From contig CAYFTH010000078.1 of assembly GCA_964346075.1 (NCBI GenBank), forward strand, positions 1 through 15,248: a stretch of 15,248 nucleotides of DNA. The letters run 5' to 3'. The notes under the pieces were generated by a model that was not told the DNA's origin, ran no database searches, and saw nothing but the letters and a program-made list of their open reading frames with translations. This DNA is from Brumimicrobium sp964346075. Its GTDB lineage: Bacteria; Bacteroidota; Bacteroidia; Flavobacteriales_D; Crocinitomicaceae. Of the stretch, positions 1 through 7,914 are shown one piece after another. Each line of letters starts with the position of its first letter. Position 1 is the first letter of the stretch. A program made the translations under genes and the position numbers.

Positions 1-85
1 TTCCTCAGCATAACAAATGTTGAATATAGAAGGCAGATTTAAGAGGTATAAAATTGAAAATCCTTATTCGATATTCCTTATTCAA
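1..85. repeat. Degenerate heptad intergenic repeat
   Basis: Read on the minus strand, about 83 down to 49 splits into 7-base units that start GAAT or a variant: GAATAAG, GAATATC, GAATAAG, GATTTTC, AATTTTA. On the plus strand TCCTTATTC occurs at 61-69 and again at 75-83, exactly 14 bases apart. GAATATAGAA at 22-31 is nearly complementary to TTCGATATTC at 67-76, with one mismatch, so part of the array could fold back. AGAAGGCA is also repeated at 28-35 and 93-100. I see no convincing gene in 1-295. The stretch lies downstream of the T9SS gene that ends at 296. Whether this is a dispersed genomic repeat cannot be judged from one copy. Confidence 0.4.
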
Positions 86-295
86 ACTCTTAAGAAGGCA
101 ACACGCAAAATTCAAGTGGATTGTCGAACTGCTTGAGATAATTCTTTTCGTTTCGCTACCGATGTGGATTTCCTCTCTAAGACTTGCATTTTGATTTCCT
201 TTTTGCAAAACAATTTTATCTCTCACAATAGTCAAACTGTAGTAAGATGTGGGTTTTGTGGGAAAGAAATCGCGAGGAGCATAAAATATAAAGCA

Positions 296-1927
296 TTATT
301 GCTTTTGTACAGATACGGCATTTTGCGTCGTTTTTATAAGATAAATACCCGAACTTAATAGTGATAAATCAATAACGTATTCTGTGTCGGAATTTTTTGT
401 GATGAAAGTTTGATCAACTACATTCTGACCAGAAGCATTTATTATACTAATTTCTTTAAGATCATCTTTGGTGCTCGTTAAAACCACATGATTTTTTGTA
501 GGATTAGGATACACTAACAACTCTGTACTATCATCTGATGTTAAATTAACGCTTTTCACATCTGAATATGACACTTGCCCATCAAAATCTGTTTGCTTTA
601 ATCGGTAGTAGGAAACCCCCGTATACGGACTCTTATCTTCATCAGAATAATCAATTGATGAAGACGAATTTCCGGCACCTTCAATTTTTGAAACTGGCTC
701 CCAATCCTCTCCATGTTGAGAGCGTTCAACAGTAAAATAATCATTATTGATTTCCGATTCAGTTTGCCAATTTAACTGAATAGTTCTATTATTTTCAACC
801 ATTGCCTCAAAATAGTTAAGCTCAATAGGAAGAACGACACAAAGTGTAGATGCATTGACTTCTCCAGAAACCGTATAAAATGATGATGGATTGTTTTGAT
901 TGTTGTATTCTGTTGCTATCCAATCCGCCGAAAGAACATCATTGAAAGAACGAATTTCATCTAACGCTCCATCAAAACGATTATTGGATTCGCCAGCTGC
1001 CACTTCCCCTCCAATAGAAGCATTTCCATTTGCGGGTCCTAAAGCTCCTGTTACACTGGCACTTGCAACTAAGGCGCCATCAATAAACATTGATTTGACT
1101 TGGGTTCCACCATTATAGGTAACGGCAACATGGTGCCAGACGCCATTTGAAATTAGGTTAGGTGAGTCTAAAGAAACGGGGTTTAACCCTCGAATATAAA
1201 ACCGAACTCTACCAGACCCAGAGTCTCCAAGGCTGATAGCATGACATCCTGCTCCGTTAGTAGCATCATCGCAAATGATCCGTTGACCCGCCTCATTAAC
1301 ATTGTTAGATCGGAACCAACCTGAGTATGAAAACCCTCCAACTCTTTGCGGATGGCTTGCTAACTCTATCCAGTGATTTGGATCATTAAAGTTTTGTCCA
1401 TCTGAAATTTGAGAAGGAGAAAAATTCGTCGAACCGTTGTTAACCCCATTATTTCCGCTTCCTGAAGCATCAATAAAGTTATTCTCTAAATGCCAAACTC
1501 CATCAAATCCAGCAGACCACGTAGCATTCGTCGATTGATCTGCGGCTACAGACGCATTACCATAGTACATTTGAATTTCAGTATTTACTGTTGGCGATAA
1601 TGATGGGATTTTTATCCAAGCAATATACTCTCCCGTAGTTGGGTCATATTTCTCCACTTCATGGTCTAATTGAGTTGTACAATCGTCAAGTGTAAATAGA
1701 ATATCATATCCATTTACATTTTCAACATTCCCACCATTTGCAGTACTTCGAAGATCTGGATCAACAAATTTCAACAACATTGGGAAATCTGTATGATTTG
1801 TAACTCCCGCCACTTGACTCGATTGAATAAAAATCTGTTTCGCAAAATTATATCCAAAAGGCTGACTAAACAGATAAGTAGTACTTGATGCAAGTAGTAT
1901 TAGTAGTAGTGTAGTATACTTCATCAT
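296..1927 (-). CDS. Secreted DUF2341/LamG-type protein with T9SS sorting domain
   Basis: The 543-residue protein begins with a signal peptide (about 1-22, cleavage likely after LFSQ), so it is exported by Sec and then moved across the outer membrane by the type IX system. Residues about 46-125 look like DUF2341, with FPMLLKF near the start and MYYGN near the end. Residues about 140-340 look like a LamG/concanavalin A-like jelly roll, with GVWHHVAVTY at 262-271 and GALDEIRSF at 320-328. This fold often binds carbohydrate or protein. Residues about 365-462 match the fibronectin-like linker that often precedes a sorting domain. The C-terminus (about 470-543) has the type A features LVYPNP and SSGIYLIKT. 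The tail after that motif is a few residues shorter than usual and ends VQKQ. Two adjacent ATG codons (1925-1927 and 1922-1924) could serve as start. A TAnnTTTG box lies 17 bases upstream of the first. The ligand is unknown. Confidence 0.9.
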   Translation of the reverse strand: MMKYTTLLLILLASSTTYLFSQPFGYNFAKQIFIQSSQVAGVTNHTDFPMLLKFVDPDLRSTANGGNVENVNGYDILFTLDDCTTQLDHEVEKYDPTTGEYIAWIKIPSLSPTVNTEIQMYYGNASVAADQSTNATWSAGFDGVWHLENNFIDASGSGNNGVNNGSTNFSPSQISDGQNFNDPNHWIELASHPQRVGGFSYSGWFRSNNVNEAGQRIICDDATNGAGCHAISLGDSGSGRVRFYIRGLNPVSLDSPNLISNGVWHHVAVTYNGGTQVKSMFIDGALVASASVTGALGPANGNASIGGEVAAGESNNRFDGALDEIRSFNDVLSADWIATEYNNQNNPSSFYTVSGEVNASTLCVVLPIELNYFEAMVENNRTIQLNWQTESEINNDYFTVERSQHGEDWEPVSKIEGAGNSSSSIDYSDEDKSPYTGVSYYRLKQTDFDGQVSYSDVKSVNLTSDDSTELLVYPNPTKNHVVLTSTKDDLKEISIINASGQNVVDQTFITKNSDTEYVIDLSLLSSGIYLIKTTQNAVSVQKQ

Positions 1928-1944
1928 TCTTCAGTTAAAACAAT

Positions 1945-1952
1945 CAAAATTA
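1945..1952 (-). promoter_or_regulatory. Bacteroidota-type -7 box for the LamG T9SS gene
   Basis: The minus strand reads TAATTTTG, a match to the Bacteroidota primary-sigma -7 consensus TAnnTTTG. It ends 17 bases before the ATG at 1927, so transcription would start roughly 10-13 bases upstream of the start codon. I could not identify a convincing -33 TTTG at normal spacing. Confidence 0.45.
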
Positions 1953-2060
1953 AGAAGAATAGATAACTCTCCTCTAATTGAAACGTTAGTTAAACCATAA
2001 GGTTGCGGATTTTCTTCTGTAATTTGAATTGGAAAATTAACAAGACGTGGTCATTGAGAG

Positions 2061-2084
2061 AAAAAGATATTTCATTGCTGAAAT
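2061..2084 (-). terminator. Weak possible terminator downstream of ansA
   Basis: On the minus strand a 6-bp hairpin, ATTTCA/TGAAAT with a 4-base loop (2069-2084), is followed by ATCTTTTTC. It lies about 70 bases after the asparaginase stop and before the next same-strand gene's promoter. The stem is AT-rich and short, so efficiency is doubtful. Confidence 0.3.
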
Positions 2085-2152
2085 GCTGTGCAACATACTT
2101 CTACAAGCTCACCACTAATGTTGAAAAGAACGCTCCTCTGACGAAAATAAAT

Positions 2153-3181
2153 TTACCCATCATTTTTCTCTCCTGCCAGCGACTGCTCAAAAAGCGCTTT
2201 AACATCATCTGTTGATGAACAATTGCCCAACAGGTACATCATCTTGGTGATGGCGGCTTCAGTGGTGATGTCACTGCCACTTACCACTCCGAGTTGATTA
2301 AATGTTGTGCTGTTGGCGTATTTTCCTTGTTCTACATTTCCCGTATAGCATTGTGTGGTATTTACGACGACTCCACCATCTTTGATGTAATTTTCGATCA
2401 ATTCGTAAAAAGCACTGTTGTTGGGGACATTCCCCGAACCAAACGACTCTATAATTACTGCTCTAGTGTGTTGTATATCAAAAAGTTGTTCGTATACCTT
2501 TGTCGAAAAACCCGGAAAAATCTTCATCAATGCCACGCGGTCATCCATAGTTGGATTGAAATGGAGCTGACGTTTCCTCGTTTTGAACAAAGCATTGGTG
2601 TTGTAACGAATATTCACACCAGCAACAGCTAGTTCTCGATAATTAGGTGATAAAAAAGCTTCAAAGGCATTGGCAGAAACTTTTGTCGTTCGGTTGCCCC
2701 GGTAAAGCGAATACTCAAAATAGATGGCGACTTCCCGGACGATCGCATTTCCTTCAGTGTCTTTGGACGCCGCAATCTCGATGGAGGTAATCAAGTTTTC
2801 TTTTCCATCTGTTCGAATGGTACCAATGGGAAGCTGTGAACCCGTAAATATAACGGGCTTTTTTAATCCCTGTAGCATAAAGCTCAAGGCACTTGCAGAA
2901 TAAGCCATGGTGTCTGAACCGTGCAACACGACGAAGCCATCGTAGTCGTCATAATTGTCGACGATTTGCTGAGCAATATCCTGCCAGATGGCGGGGTTCA
3001 TGTCTGAAGAATCAATGGGCATTCCAAGCGAGACAGCTTTGAGTTCCATGTCTAGTTTGGATAACTCTGGAATCTGTTTGTTCAAATGGTCAAAGTCAAA
3101 AGCTGTCAACACTCCTGTTTCAGGATGTTCGATCATCCCAATGGTTCCACCAGTGTATATGAGCAATACTTTTGATTCCAT
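2153..3181 (-). CDS. ansA: Type I (cytoplasmic) L-asparaginase
   Basis: The enzyme hydrolyses L-asparagine to aspartate and ammonia. The 342 residues match the roughly 340-residue length of bacterial type I enzymes. The first active-site threonine lies in YTGGTIGM at 9-16 (Thr13). The second catalytic motif, LHGSDTMAY, is at 86-94 (Asp90, Thr91). The conserved RGNRTTK stretch is at 161-167, with Lys167 the likely catalytic lysine. GSQLPIGTIRTDGKENL at 114-130 is typical of the type I branch. There is no signal peptide, which fits a cytoplasmic housekeeping role rather than the periplasmic type II form. It is the third gene of an apparent operon: its ATG lies 2 bases after the TatD stop. From memory, asparaginase I next to a TatD-family gene is common in Bacteroidota. 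Confidence 0.95.
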   Translation of the reverse strand: MESKVLLIYTGGTIGMIEHPETGVLTAFDFDHLNKQIPELSKLDMELKAVSLGMPIDSSDMNPAIWQDIAQQIVDNYDDYDGFVVLHGSDTMAYSASALSFMLQGLKKPVIFTGSQLPIGTIRTDGKENLITSIEIAASKDTEGNAIVREVAIYFEYSLYRGNRTTKVSANAFEAFLSPNYRELAVAGVNIRYNTNALFKTRKRQLHFNPTMDDRVALMKIFPGFSTKVYEQLFDIQHTRAVIIESFGSGNVPNNSAFYELIENYIKDGGVVVNTTQCYTGNVEQGKYANSTTFNQLGVVSGSDITTEAAITKMMYLLGNCSSTDDVKALFEQSLAGEKNDG

Positions 3182-3183
3182 CG

Positions 3184-3963
3184 TTATGCTTTGTTCATGT
3201 TGAATACTTCTAACGCATTCTGGCTCGTAATGTTTCCGATTTTTGTTTCGTCGACGCCGTAGATGGAAGAAAGCTTTTTGGCGATTAAAGGAATGTATGA
3301 GCTCTCGTTTCTTTTCCCGCGGTGCGGAGTGGGCGTTAAATACGGTGCATCTGTCTCTAAAACGAGGTGTTCCGGACCAATATTCGCGATGGATTTGTCC
3401 AGCCCGCTGTTTTTAAAGGTCACAACACCGCCAATTCCCAGTTTAAAACCGCCGTAGTTTAAAATTCTTTTTCCTTGTTCTTCCGTTCCTGTAAAACAAT
3501 GAAAAATTCCCGTCAGTCGGTCATCATTTTCCGCATCGAGCACTTCAAAAATTTCGTCGAATGACTCGCGGCAGTGAATGACAATCGGTAAGTGTACCTC
3601 CTTTGCCCATCGAATTTGTGCACGAAAAGCTTCTGTTTGCTCTTGTTGCAGTGATTGATCCCAATAAAGATCAATTCCGATTTCTCCAATTGCTACGTGG
3701 CGTTTTGGATTAAAGTGTTGCTGAACGCGTTCCAACTGTGACTGCCAATCTTTTTCTACATCGCAAGGATGAATTCCCATCATGGAGTAACAGACACCAG
3801 GGTATTTATCCACAAGCGCTTCCATTCCTTCAATACTGGATTCATCAATATTTGGTAAAAACAGTTTTTTAACTCCAGCATCTATTGCCCGTTGGATCAT
3901 TTCATCGCGATCCTGATCGAATTTATCAGCGTATAAATGGGCGTGTGTATCAATATATGTCAT
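3184..3963 (-). CDS. TatD-family metal-dependent hydrolase (DNase)
   Basis: This is a 259-residue TIM-barrel amidohydrolase of the TatD/YcfH type, the usual full length. Family members are divalent-metal 3'-5' exonucleases or DNases implicated in DNA repair and turnover. The metal-site motifs are intact: DTHAHL at 5-10, GEIGIDLYW with Glu94, IHCRE with His130, GIFHCF with His155, and ETDAPYLTP with Asp205. The conserved arginine/asparagine stretch HRGKRNES follows at 214-221. The ATG overlaps the upstream hemJ-like stop as ATGA (3960-3963), so the two are probably translationally coupled. The following asparaginase starts 2 bases after this stop. The exact substrate cannot be read from the sequence. 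YcfH-like and TatD proper are hard to separate here. Confidence 0.93.
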   Translation of the reverse strand: MTYIDTHAHLYADKFDQDRDEMIQRAIDAGVKKLFLPNIDESSIEGMEALVDKYPGVCYSMMGIHPCDVEKDWQSQLERVQQHFNPKRHVAIGEIGIDLYWDQSLQQEQTEAFRAQIRWAKEVHLPIVIHCRESFDEIFEVLDAENDDRLTGIFHCFTGTEEQGKRILNYGGFKLGIGGVVTFKNSGLDKSIANIGPEHLVLETDAPYLTPTPHRGKRNESSYIPLIAKKLSSIYGVDETKIGNITSQNALEVFNMNKA

Positions 3964-4505
3964 TGTTCAGCTTTTTTTGAGCGCATGCGTTTGTATATTT
4001 TAATAGCGATCATTAATGCTATGGCCACAGCAAAAAATCCAACCGTTCCTTTGATCCAGTTGAGTTCATCTTTCATGACCACCAGGAAAATAATAGCCAC
4101 TAAAGCGAGTGTAGCCACTTCATTCCACAACCGAAGACCATTGCTTTTCCAATTGAATTTTCCTTTTTTTAGGTTGAGCATAATTTTCTGGCAAACGAAA
4201 TGATAGACGAGCAAAAGTCCAACAAAAGAGAATTTGAGGTGCATCCAGGGCATGTTGAGATAACCGGGCACCAGCACCAGCATCCAGACGCCGAAAACTA
4301 CGGTCAAAATCATCGCAGGTGTAGTAATGATCCACCACAGTTTCTTTTCCATGATTTCGAATTGGTCCGAAAGAATTCTTCTGGCTTCAGCTCCTTTTTC
4401 CTGTGCTTCGGTGTGATAAATAAATAGACGCACGATATAGAAGAGCCCGGCGAACCAACTCACCATAAAAATCAAGTGCAACGATTTGACAATAGCAAAA
4501 CTCAT
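3960..4505 (-). CDS. hemJ: HemJ-like membrane protein (protoporphyrinogen IX oxidase)
   Basis: The 181-residue protein has four likely membrane helices (about 4-30, 58-80, 89-107 and 127-145), and a fifth hydrophobic stretch at about 155-171. HemJ oxidises protoporphyrinogen IX to protoporphyrin IX in heme synthesis. It is the form used by bacteria lacking HemG and HemY. The N-terminal pattern KSLHLIFMVSWFAGLFYIVR contains His10, at the position of the reported essential, heme-linked histidine of the family. WMHLK at 87-91 carries the equivalent of the conserved lysine, and LRLWNEVAT follows at 124-132. The extra C-terminal helix with a basic tail is unusual relative to about 140-residue family members. 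A TACCTTTG box ends only 4 bases upstream of the ATG, suggesting a leaderless transcript. First gene of the operon with TatD and asparaginase. A generic CopD-like protein is the alternative. Confidence 0.8.
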   Translation of the reverse strand: MSFAIVKSLHLIFMVSWFAGLFYIVRLFIYHTEAQEKGAEARRILSDQFEIMEKKLWWIITTPAMILTVVFGVWMLVLVPGYLNMPWMHLKFSFVGLLLVYHFVCQKIMLNLKKGKFNWKSNGLRLWNEVATLALVAIIFLVVMKDELNWIKGTVGFFAVAIALMIAIKIYKRMRSKKAEQ

Positions 4506-4509
4506 AGGA

Positions 4510-4517
4510 CAAAGGTA
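4510..4517 (-). promoter_or_regulatory. -7 box of the hemJ-tatD-ansA operon
   Basis: The minus strand reads TACCTTTG, a full match to TAnnTTTG. Only 4 bases separate it from the hemJ ATG at 4505, which places transcription start on or next to the start codon. The same 8-mer serves the divergent thioesterase at 4625-4632. Confidence 0.55.
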
Positions 4518-4624
4518 ACGACTAATTCAAATATTTGGCAGAGTGGGAAAGAAGATCTGTTCAAATTGCAACGAGTTGGATGAAAAGGGACAGTAATTTC
4601 CCTGTATCACCGTTAATTATATCG

Positions 4625-4632
4625 TACCTTTG
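4625..4632 (+). promoter_or_regulatory. -7 box of the acyl-CoA thioesterase gene
   Basis: TACCTTTG matches TAnnTTTG and ends 17 bases before the ATG at 4650, implying a leader of about 11-13 bases. There is no Shine-Dalgarno sequence before the ATG. A clear -33 TTTG at normal spacing is not visible. Confidence 0.55.
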
Positions 4633-4649
4633 CAAAAAATTGTAGTGTT

Positions 4650-5165
4650 ATGAATGCCAAAAAACCTTCAGAATCCAGAACGATCTCTACTAAAGTCGTC
4701 TTACCTAATGATACGAATCCACACGGCAACCTCTTTGGGGGTCAGCTTTTAGCCTGGATGGATGTCACAGCAGCCGTTTCAGCTCAACGTCATTGCAGAA
4801 GGGTAGTGGTGACAGCCTCAGTCAATAATGTTTCTTTTGGTAAACCGATCAAAGAATCATCTGTTGTTACGCTGGAAGCGAAAGTTTCGCGTGCTTTCCG
4901 TAGTTCGATGGAAGTATTCATTGATGTATATGTTGAAAATCAGATTTCCGGAAAGCAAGTAAAGCGCAATGAAGCGATTTATACGTTTGTGGCTGTTGAT
5001 CAAAACGGTGGACCGATCAGTGTTCCTCAAATCAAACCCGAGTCGAAAGAAGAAGTGCGGCGTTATGATGGTGCCTTGCGCCGTAAGCAGTTGAGTTTGA
5101 TCTTGGCGGGAAAGATGGATGCTGCTGAGGCAACAGAGTTAAAAAAGCTCTTTTTACAAGATTAA
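4650..5165 (+). CDS. Hotdog-fold acyl-CoA thioesterase
   Basis: The 171-residue cytoplasmic protein belongs to the YciA/BACH-like hotdog thioesterases, which hydrolyse acyl-CoA to free acid and CoA and so adjust acyl-CoA pools. The signature is at the N-terminus: PNDTNPHGNLFGGQLLAWMD at 19-38, with Asn23 and Asp38 at the catalytic positions of this family. ASVNNVSFGKPI at 56-67 is the next conserved strand, and SRAFRSSMEVFIDVY at 84-98 forms the core. It is longer than E. coli YciA (about 132 residues) because of a charged C-terminal helix (about 135-171) that is not part of the fold. It is a single gene with its own promoter and is followed by a strong terminator. Chain-length preference cannot be predicted. 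Confidence 0.92.
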   Translation: MNAKKPSESRTISTKVVLPNDTNPHGNLFGGQLLAWMDVTAAVSAQRHCRRVVVTASVNNVSFGKPIKESSVVTLEAKVSRAFRSSMEVFIDVYVENQISGKQVKRNEAIYTFVAVDQNGGPISVPQIKPESKEEVRRYDGALRRKQLSLILAGKMDAAEATELKKLFLQD

Positions 5166-5182
5166 CTGGAGTTGACTCCATT

Positions 5183-5220
5183 AAAAAAAGGGCGGTTTCC
5201 ATTTGAAATCGCCCTTTTTT
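5183..5220. terminator. Bidirectional rho-independent terminator
   Basis: A 10-bp stem pairs 5190-5199 (GGGCGGTTTC) with 5205-5214 (GAAATCGCCC), including one G-U pair, around a 5-base loop. Seven A residues precede it and six T residues follow it, so it works on both strands. It sits 18 bases after the thioesterase stop and 16 bases from the stop of the convergent T9SS gene. A smaller hairpin, TGGAG/CTCCA at 5167-5180, lies just before it. Confidence 0.9.
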
Positions 5221-5235
5221 AGTTAATGTTTGCGT

Positions 5236-6429
5236 CTATCGCTTCATAAATTTCAACATTGTTTGTTGTCCATCATTTTCTACCGTGATAAAGTAGATAC
5301 CCGTGCGAAAATTGCGAACATCAATTTCGCTTTTCAGCCTTGATGAATACATTAGCTGTCCCGTCACATCTGTGATTTTAACCTGACCTTCGTTGATTCC
5401 CTCAATATTCAGTATTGAAGAAACTGGGTTTGGATAAATATTAATGTCTAGTCTAGCGTTTTCTTCTACCCCAACATTACATCCCGCATTACAATTTGTA
5501 ACTGTTGCGTCGACATTTCCCGAGTTAAAATCAAATATACTGGTTGCGCTATTATCGCAAATATCAAGTGTTTCGAGTACATCTCCTGTATTTGATGAGC
5601 TGTTCGCAATACAGAATAAACCAGATCCTCGAATTGTGTCAATGTTAGAAAAGTCATTTCCAATTTCGATCAAACCATCGTTTACGATCAATGCTGTATC
5701 TGAGTCGCTGGCATTCAGTAAGTCACTGCCAATTCGGATATCTCTTCCTGCTGCTAAGTTTAATGTTCCTGCGTTGTAAAAGTCACTAGCGATAATCATA
5801 TAGGAACTACCTGTAATGTTTACGGTTCCATTACTACCAAAATCATTTGCAGTAATATTTCCTGCAGAAGAATTAATCGTACCAAGATTGTTGTACATTG
5901 AATCTACAGTGATATATCCTGTATTTGAAATTATCCCCTCATTCAAAAAGTCTCCAAGACTATAAGTTCCCTCATTCATAAACATACCTTCAATATAGGT
6001 GCTGTCTACATTTTTTGTCAATCCATGATTCATAAACATCGACCCTGGTCCAACCCATAACGTTGTGTCTAAATCCAAATCGGCGTGATTGTGACCTTCC
6101 GCTCCACCTGAAAAGGCGAGGTTTGTGAGGGTCGTGTTGCCATAATTATAAAAAGCAGCTCCTGCGTCGAATAAAATAGTACGGTTCTGATTGTCTTCAA
6201 TTAATGTTCCTTGATCAGTGATAGTGATAGAACCTCCATTGTTTGAGATCCAGTTACTATTCATCGTTACATTGTGTTTAATAATGATTTCATCATCCGG
6301 AGAGGGAATACAGGTACAGTCCCAAATCAAGGGGTTGGTGGCCAATCCATTGTCAGCTGATGTAATAGTCTGCTGAGCACTCAAAAATGTGACCGAAAGC
6401 AAAAGGGTGAGCGTAGTAGTTATTTTCAT
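5236..6429 (-). CDS. Secreted beta-helix-like protein with T9SS sorting domain
   Basis: The 397-residue protein has a signal peptide (about 1-19, ending FLSAQ) and a type A sorting domain (about 328-397) with NIYPNPVSS at 330-338, FRTGIYFITV and the basic end KFMKR. It should therefore be exported and released or surface-anchored through T9SS. The middle, about 131-270, is made of imperfect short repeats of about 12-23 residues built on a (F/L/Y)xNxG pattern, for example MFMNHG, MFMNEG, FLNEG, MYNNLG and FYNAG. This is typical of a right-handed beta-helix or related stacked-strand fold. No catalytic site is visible. Two cysteine pairs flank the repeats (Cys38/Cys40 and Cys313/Cys317). It ends 16 bases from the shared bidirectional terminator. 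Possible roles are adhesin or matrix protein; the function is unknown. Confidence 0.85.
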   Translation of the reverse strand: MKITTTLTLLLSVTFLSAQQTITSADNGLATNPLIWDCTCIPSPDDEIIIKHNVTMNSNWISNNGGSITITDQGTLIEDNQNRTILFDAGAAFYNYGNTTLTNLAFSGGAEGHNHADLDLDTTLWVGPGSMFMNHGLTKNVDSTYIEGMFMNEGTYSLGDFLNEGIISNTGYITVDSMYNNLGTINSSAGNITANDFGSNGTVNITGSSYMIIASDFYNAGTLNLAAGRDIRIGSDLLNASDSDTALIVNDGLIEIGNDFSNIDTIRGSGLFCIANSSSNTGDVLETLDICDNSATSIFDFNSGNVDATVTNCNAGCNVGVEENARLDINIYPNPVSSILNIEGINEGQVKITDVTGQLMYSSRLKSEIDVRNFRTGIYFITVENDGQQTMLKFMKR

Positions 6430-6571
6430 GTTTATCGTGTTATTTTTAGTGAATGTAGTAATTTTTGAATTGATCTAATAATCAAAGGATAAGGTAAATT
6501 TACGAATATTTTTAAATGTGCGAATATGGAACGGCAATAAGAGGGGGTTCAACGCACACAACAACACATCA

Positions 6572-7897
6572 TCATTGAATAAAATTGCGGAGAAAATTCG
6601 AAGCTTTGATGGTTGCGGTCTGGGGCTTCCATTCCAGGTTTATTGCGACGTGATTTGTAGCTACGGTTTTTGCCACTATGTTCAGTCGAAATTGCTGATC
6701 TTCAAAATAAAAATAACCTATACGCGTTTCTGAACGTCGATTAAAATTTTGTTCAGATACTGCGAGGTAGAGGTGCTTCTGGTCGAGATGAATATGTCGA
6801 AAGGGCGGCAGAAGGGCAATTTGAAGTTCGTCTGAGGAAACATCCGCGTAATTTTGTTTGGAAATCGATTGGTAAAGTGCTTCGGGCGATTCACTGGCTA
6901 TAATTATTCCGGCATTTTTGATGGTGTCCCGAATGATCACGGTGTCTTGAATACGGTTGAAGTTTTCGTCAAAATCAGAGGTAATGTCAAGGCGTTCCTG
7001 AGTGGTACTTCCTCCATAATGAAAAGCGAACTGTCCTTTCCAGTGTTCGGCTAAGAAATGGTCTGCCTTGGATTGACGGTTAAATACATCCATTTTTTTA
7101 TGTAAAAATGAATTGTCATATTGATTCCATGAATTGGTGTTCAGGTTGAGAAAACCCGTCATCAGAGCATCCACTGAAGGGCTATATGCATGAATCTTTT
7201 CGGTATGTGCCTGTAGCGGGTGAGGCTGGTCATTGACATGCCAGTTAAATTGGATGTTCAGTATGCTATCCCATTTGTACTGCCCGGTTATATAATCCTT
7301 GGAATCCAGCGGTGGCTTGCCGTGCGGGTTAATAACAAAAGTGTAACCTTCTCGCAGTAATTCAGCGCAATGTTCAGAAATAGAGGGTTTAAGGGTGTCT
7401 GGTTTATGGGCATTTTTACCCAATTTGATTTTGATATGACGAGCGCTCAGAACCAGTTGCAGGTTTGAGTGCTTGGAATAAAGGCGATTATGGGCTTCTG
7501 CACTGCTTTTGAGTTCAAAGATTGATTTCATTTCATCGAGCGCTGTAGAAAAAGCGCTGGGATCTTCGATGGTAGCATAGAGGATGAGTGGTCCTTGATT
7601 GATGAGGTCGTAAGTGTAATAGGTTTGACTCATATCTAATCCGGACCGTGCAATAAAATCAATTGTTTGTTGCCAGTAATGGCGGCTAAGATCCCGCGTT
7701 TTGAAAAAGTTCCTCAATGCCTCGGCATCGTTGATGATTCGTTTTACATCAAGCTTACCGTTGACGGACTGTTCATCGATGTGATCGACAATATCAAAAT
7801 CGGTCACTACCTTCTCTTTTTGCGCTGCGTTGAAAAGCAAAACACCCAAAAAGAAGAGTGCGAAGAACAGTGCTGAGGTGATGTAATAGATGCGCAT
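6572..7897 (-). CDS. Exported protein of unknown function, relative of the upstream 590-residue protein
   Basis: A 441-residue protein with one hydrophobic N-terminal segment (about 5-24), either a signal peptide or a membrane anchor, with the rest on the outer face of the inner membrane. I do not recognise a named family with certainty. The order of elements parallels the preceding gene: an LDVKRI segment near the start, then DFIARSGLDMSQ (84-95) followed by a short beta-rich stretch and EDPSAFSTALDEM (111-123). Near the end, QKHLYLAVSEQNF matches MPLYIAVHDD of the neighbour in pattern. I infer a diverged, shortened paralogue resembling DUF4836. It begins 17 bases after the 590-residue gene's stop, with no promoter box between, so the two are probably co-transcribed. 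No enzymatic motif is visible. No clear terminator follows the stop. Confidence 0.75.
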   Translation of the reverse strand: MRIYYITSALFFALFFLGVLLFNAAQKEKVVTDFDIVDHIDEQSVNGKLDVKRIINDAEALRNFFKTRDLSRHYWQQTIDFIARSGLDMSQTYYTYDLINQGPLILYATIEDPSAFSTALDEMKSIFELKSSAEAHNRLYSKHSNLQLVLSARHIKIKLGKNAHKPDTLKPSISEHCAELLREGYTFVINPHGKPPLDSKDYITGQYKWDSILNIQFNWHVNDQPHPLQAHTEKIHAYSPSVDALMTGFLNLNTNSWNQYDNSFLHKKMDVFNRQSKADHFLAEHWKGQFAFHYGGSTTQERLDITSDFDENFNRIQDTVIIRDTIKNAGIIIASESPEALYQSISKQNYADVSSDELQIALLPPFRHIHLDQKHLYLAVSEQNFNRRSETRIGYFYFEDQQFRLNIVAKTVATNHVAINLEWKPQTATIKASNFLRNFIQ

Positions 7898-7914
7898 GAA
7901 GAAATACTTTTGAA

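Noticed and set aside
5..235. 76-residue open frame on the minus strand in the left intergenic region
   Set aside because: It needs a TTG start, has no recognisable domain, and overlaps the low-complexity heptad repeat.
164..358. 64-residue open frame on the plus strand
   Set aside because: It runs into the 3' end of the T9SS gene, has no homology-like motif, and shows no promoter.
2003..2215. 70-residue open frame on the plus strand across the ansA 3' end
   Set aside because: The second part is antisense to asparaginase codons and the first part has no coding character.
4528..4537. CAAATATTTG palindrome as an operator between hemJ and the thioesterase
   Set aside because: A 10-bp AT-rich palindrome is expected by chance here, and there is no second copy nearby.
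6430..6571. TTATCCTTTG (6483-6492, minus strand) as promoter of the beta-helix T9SS gene
   Set aside because: It has one base too many to match TAnnTTTG and lies more than 50 bases from the ATG, so it was not listed.
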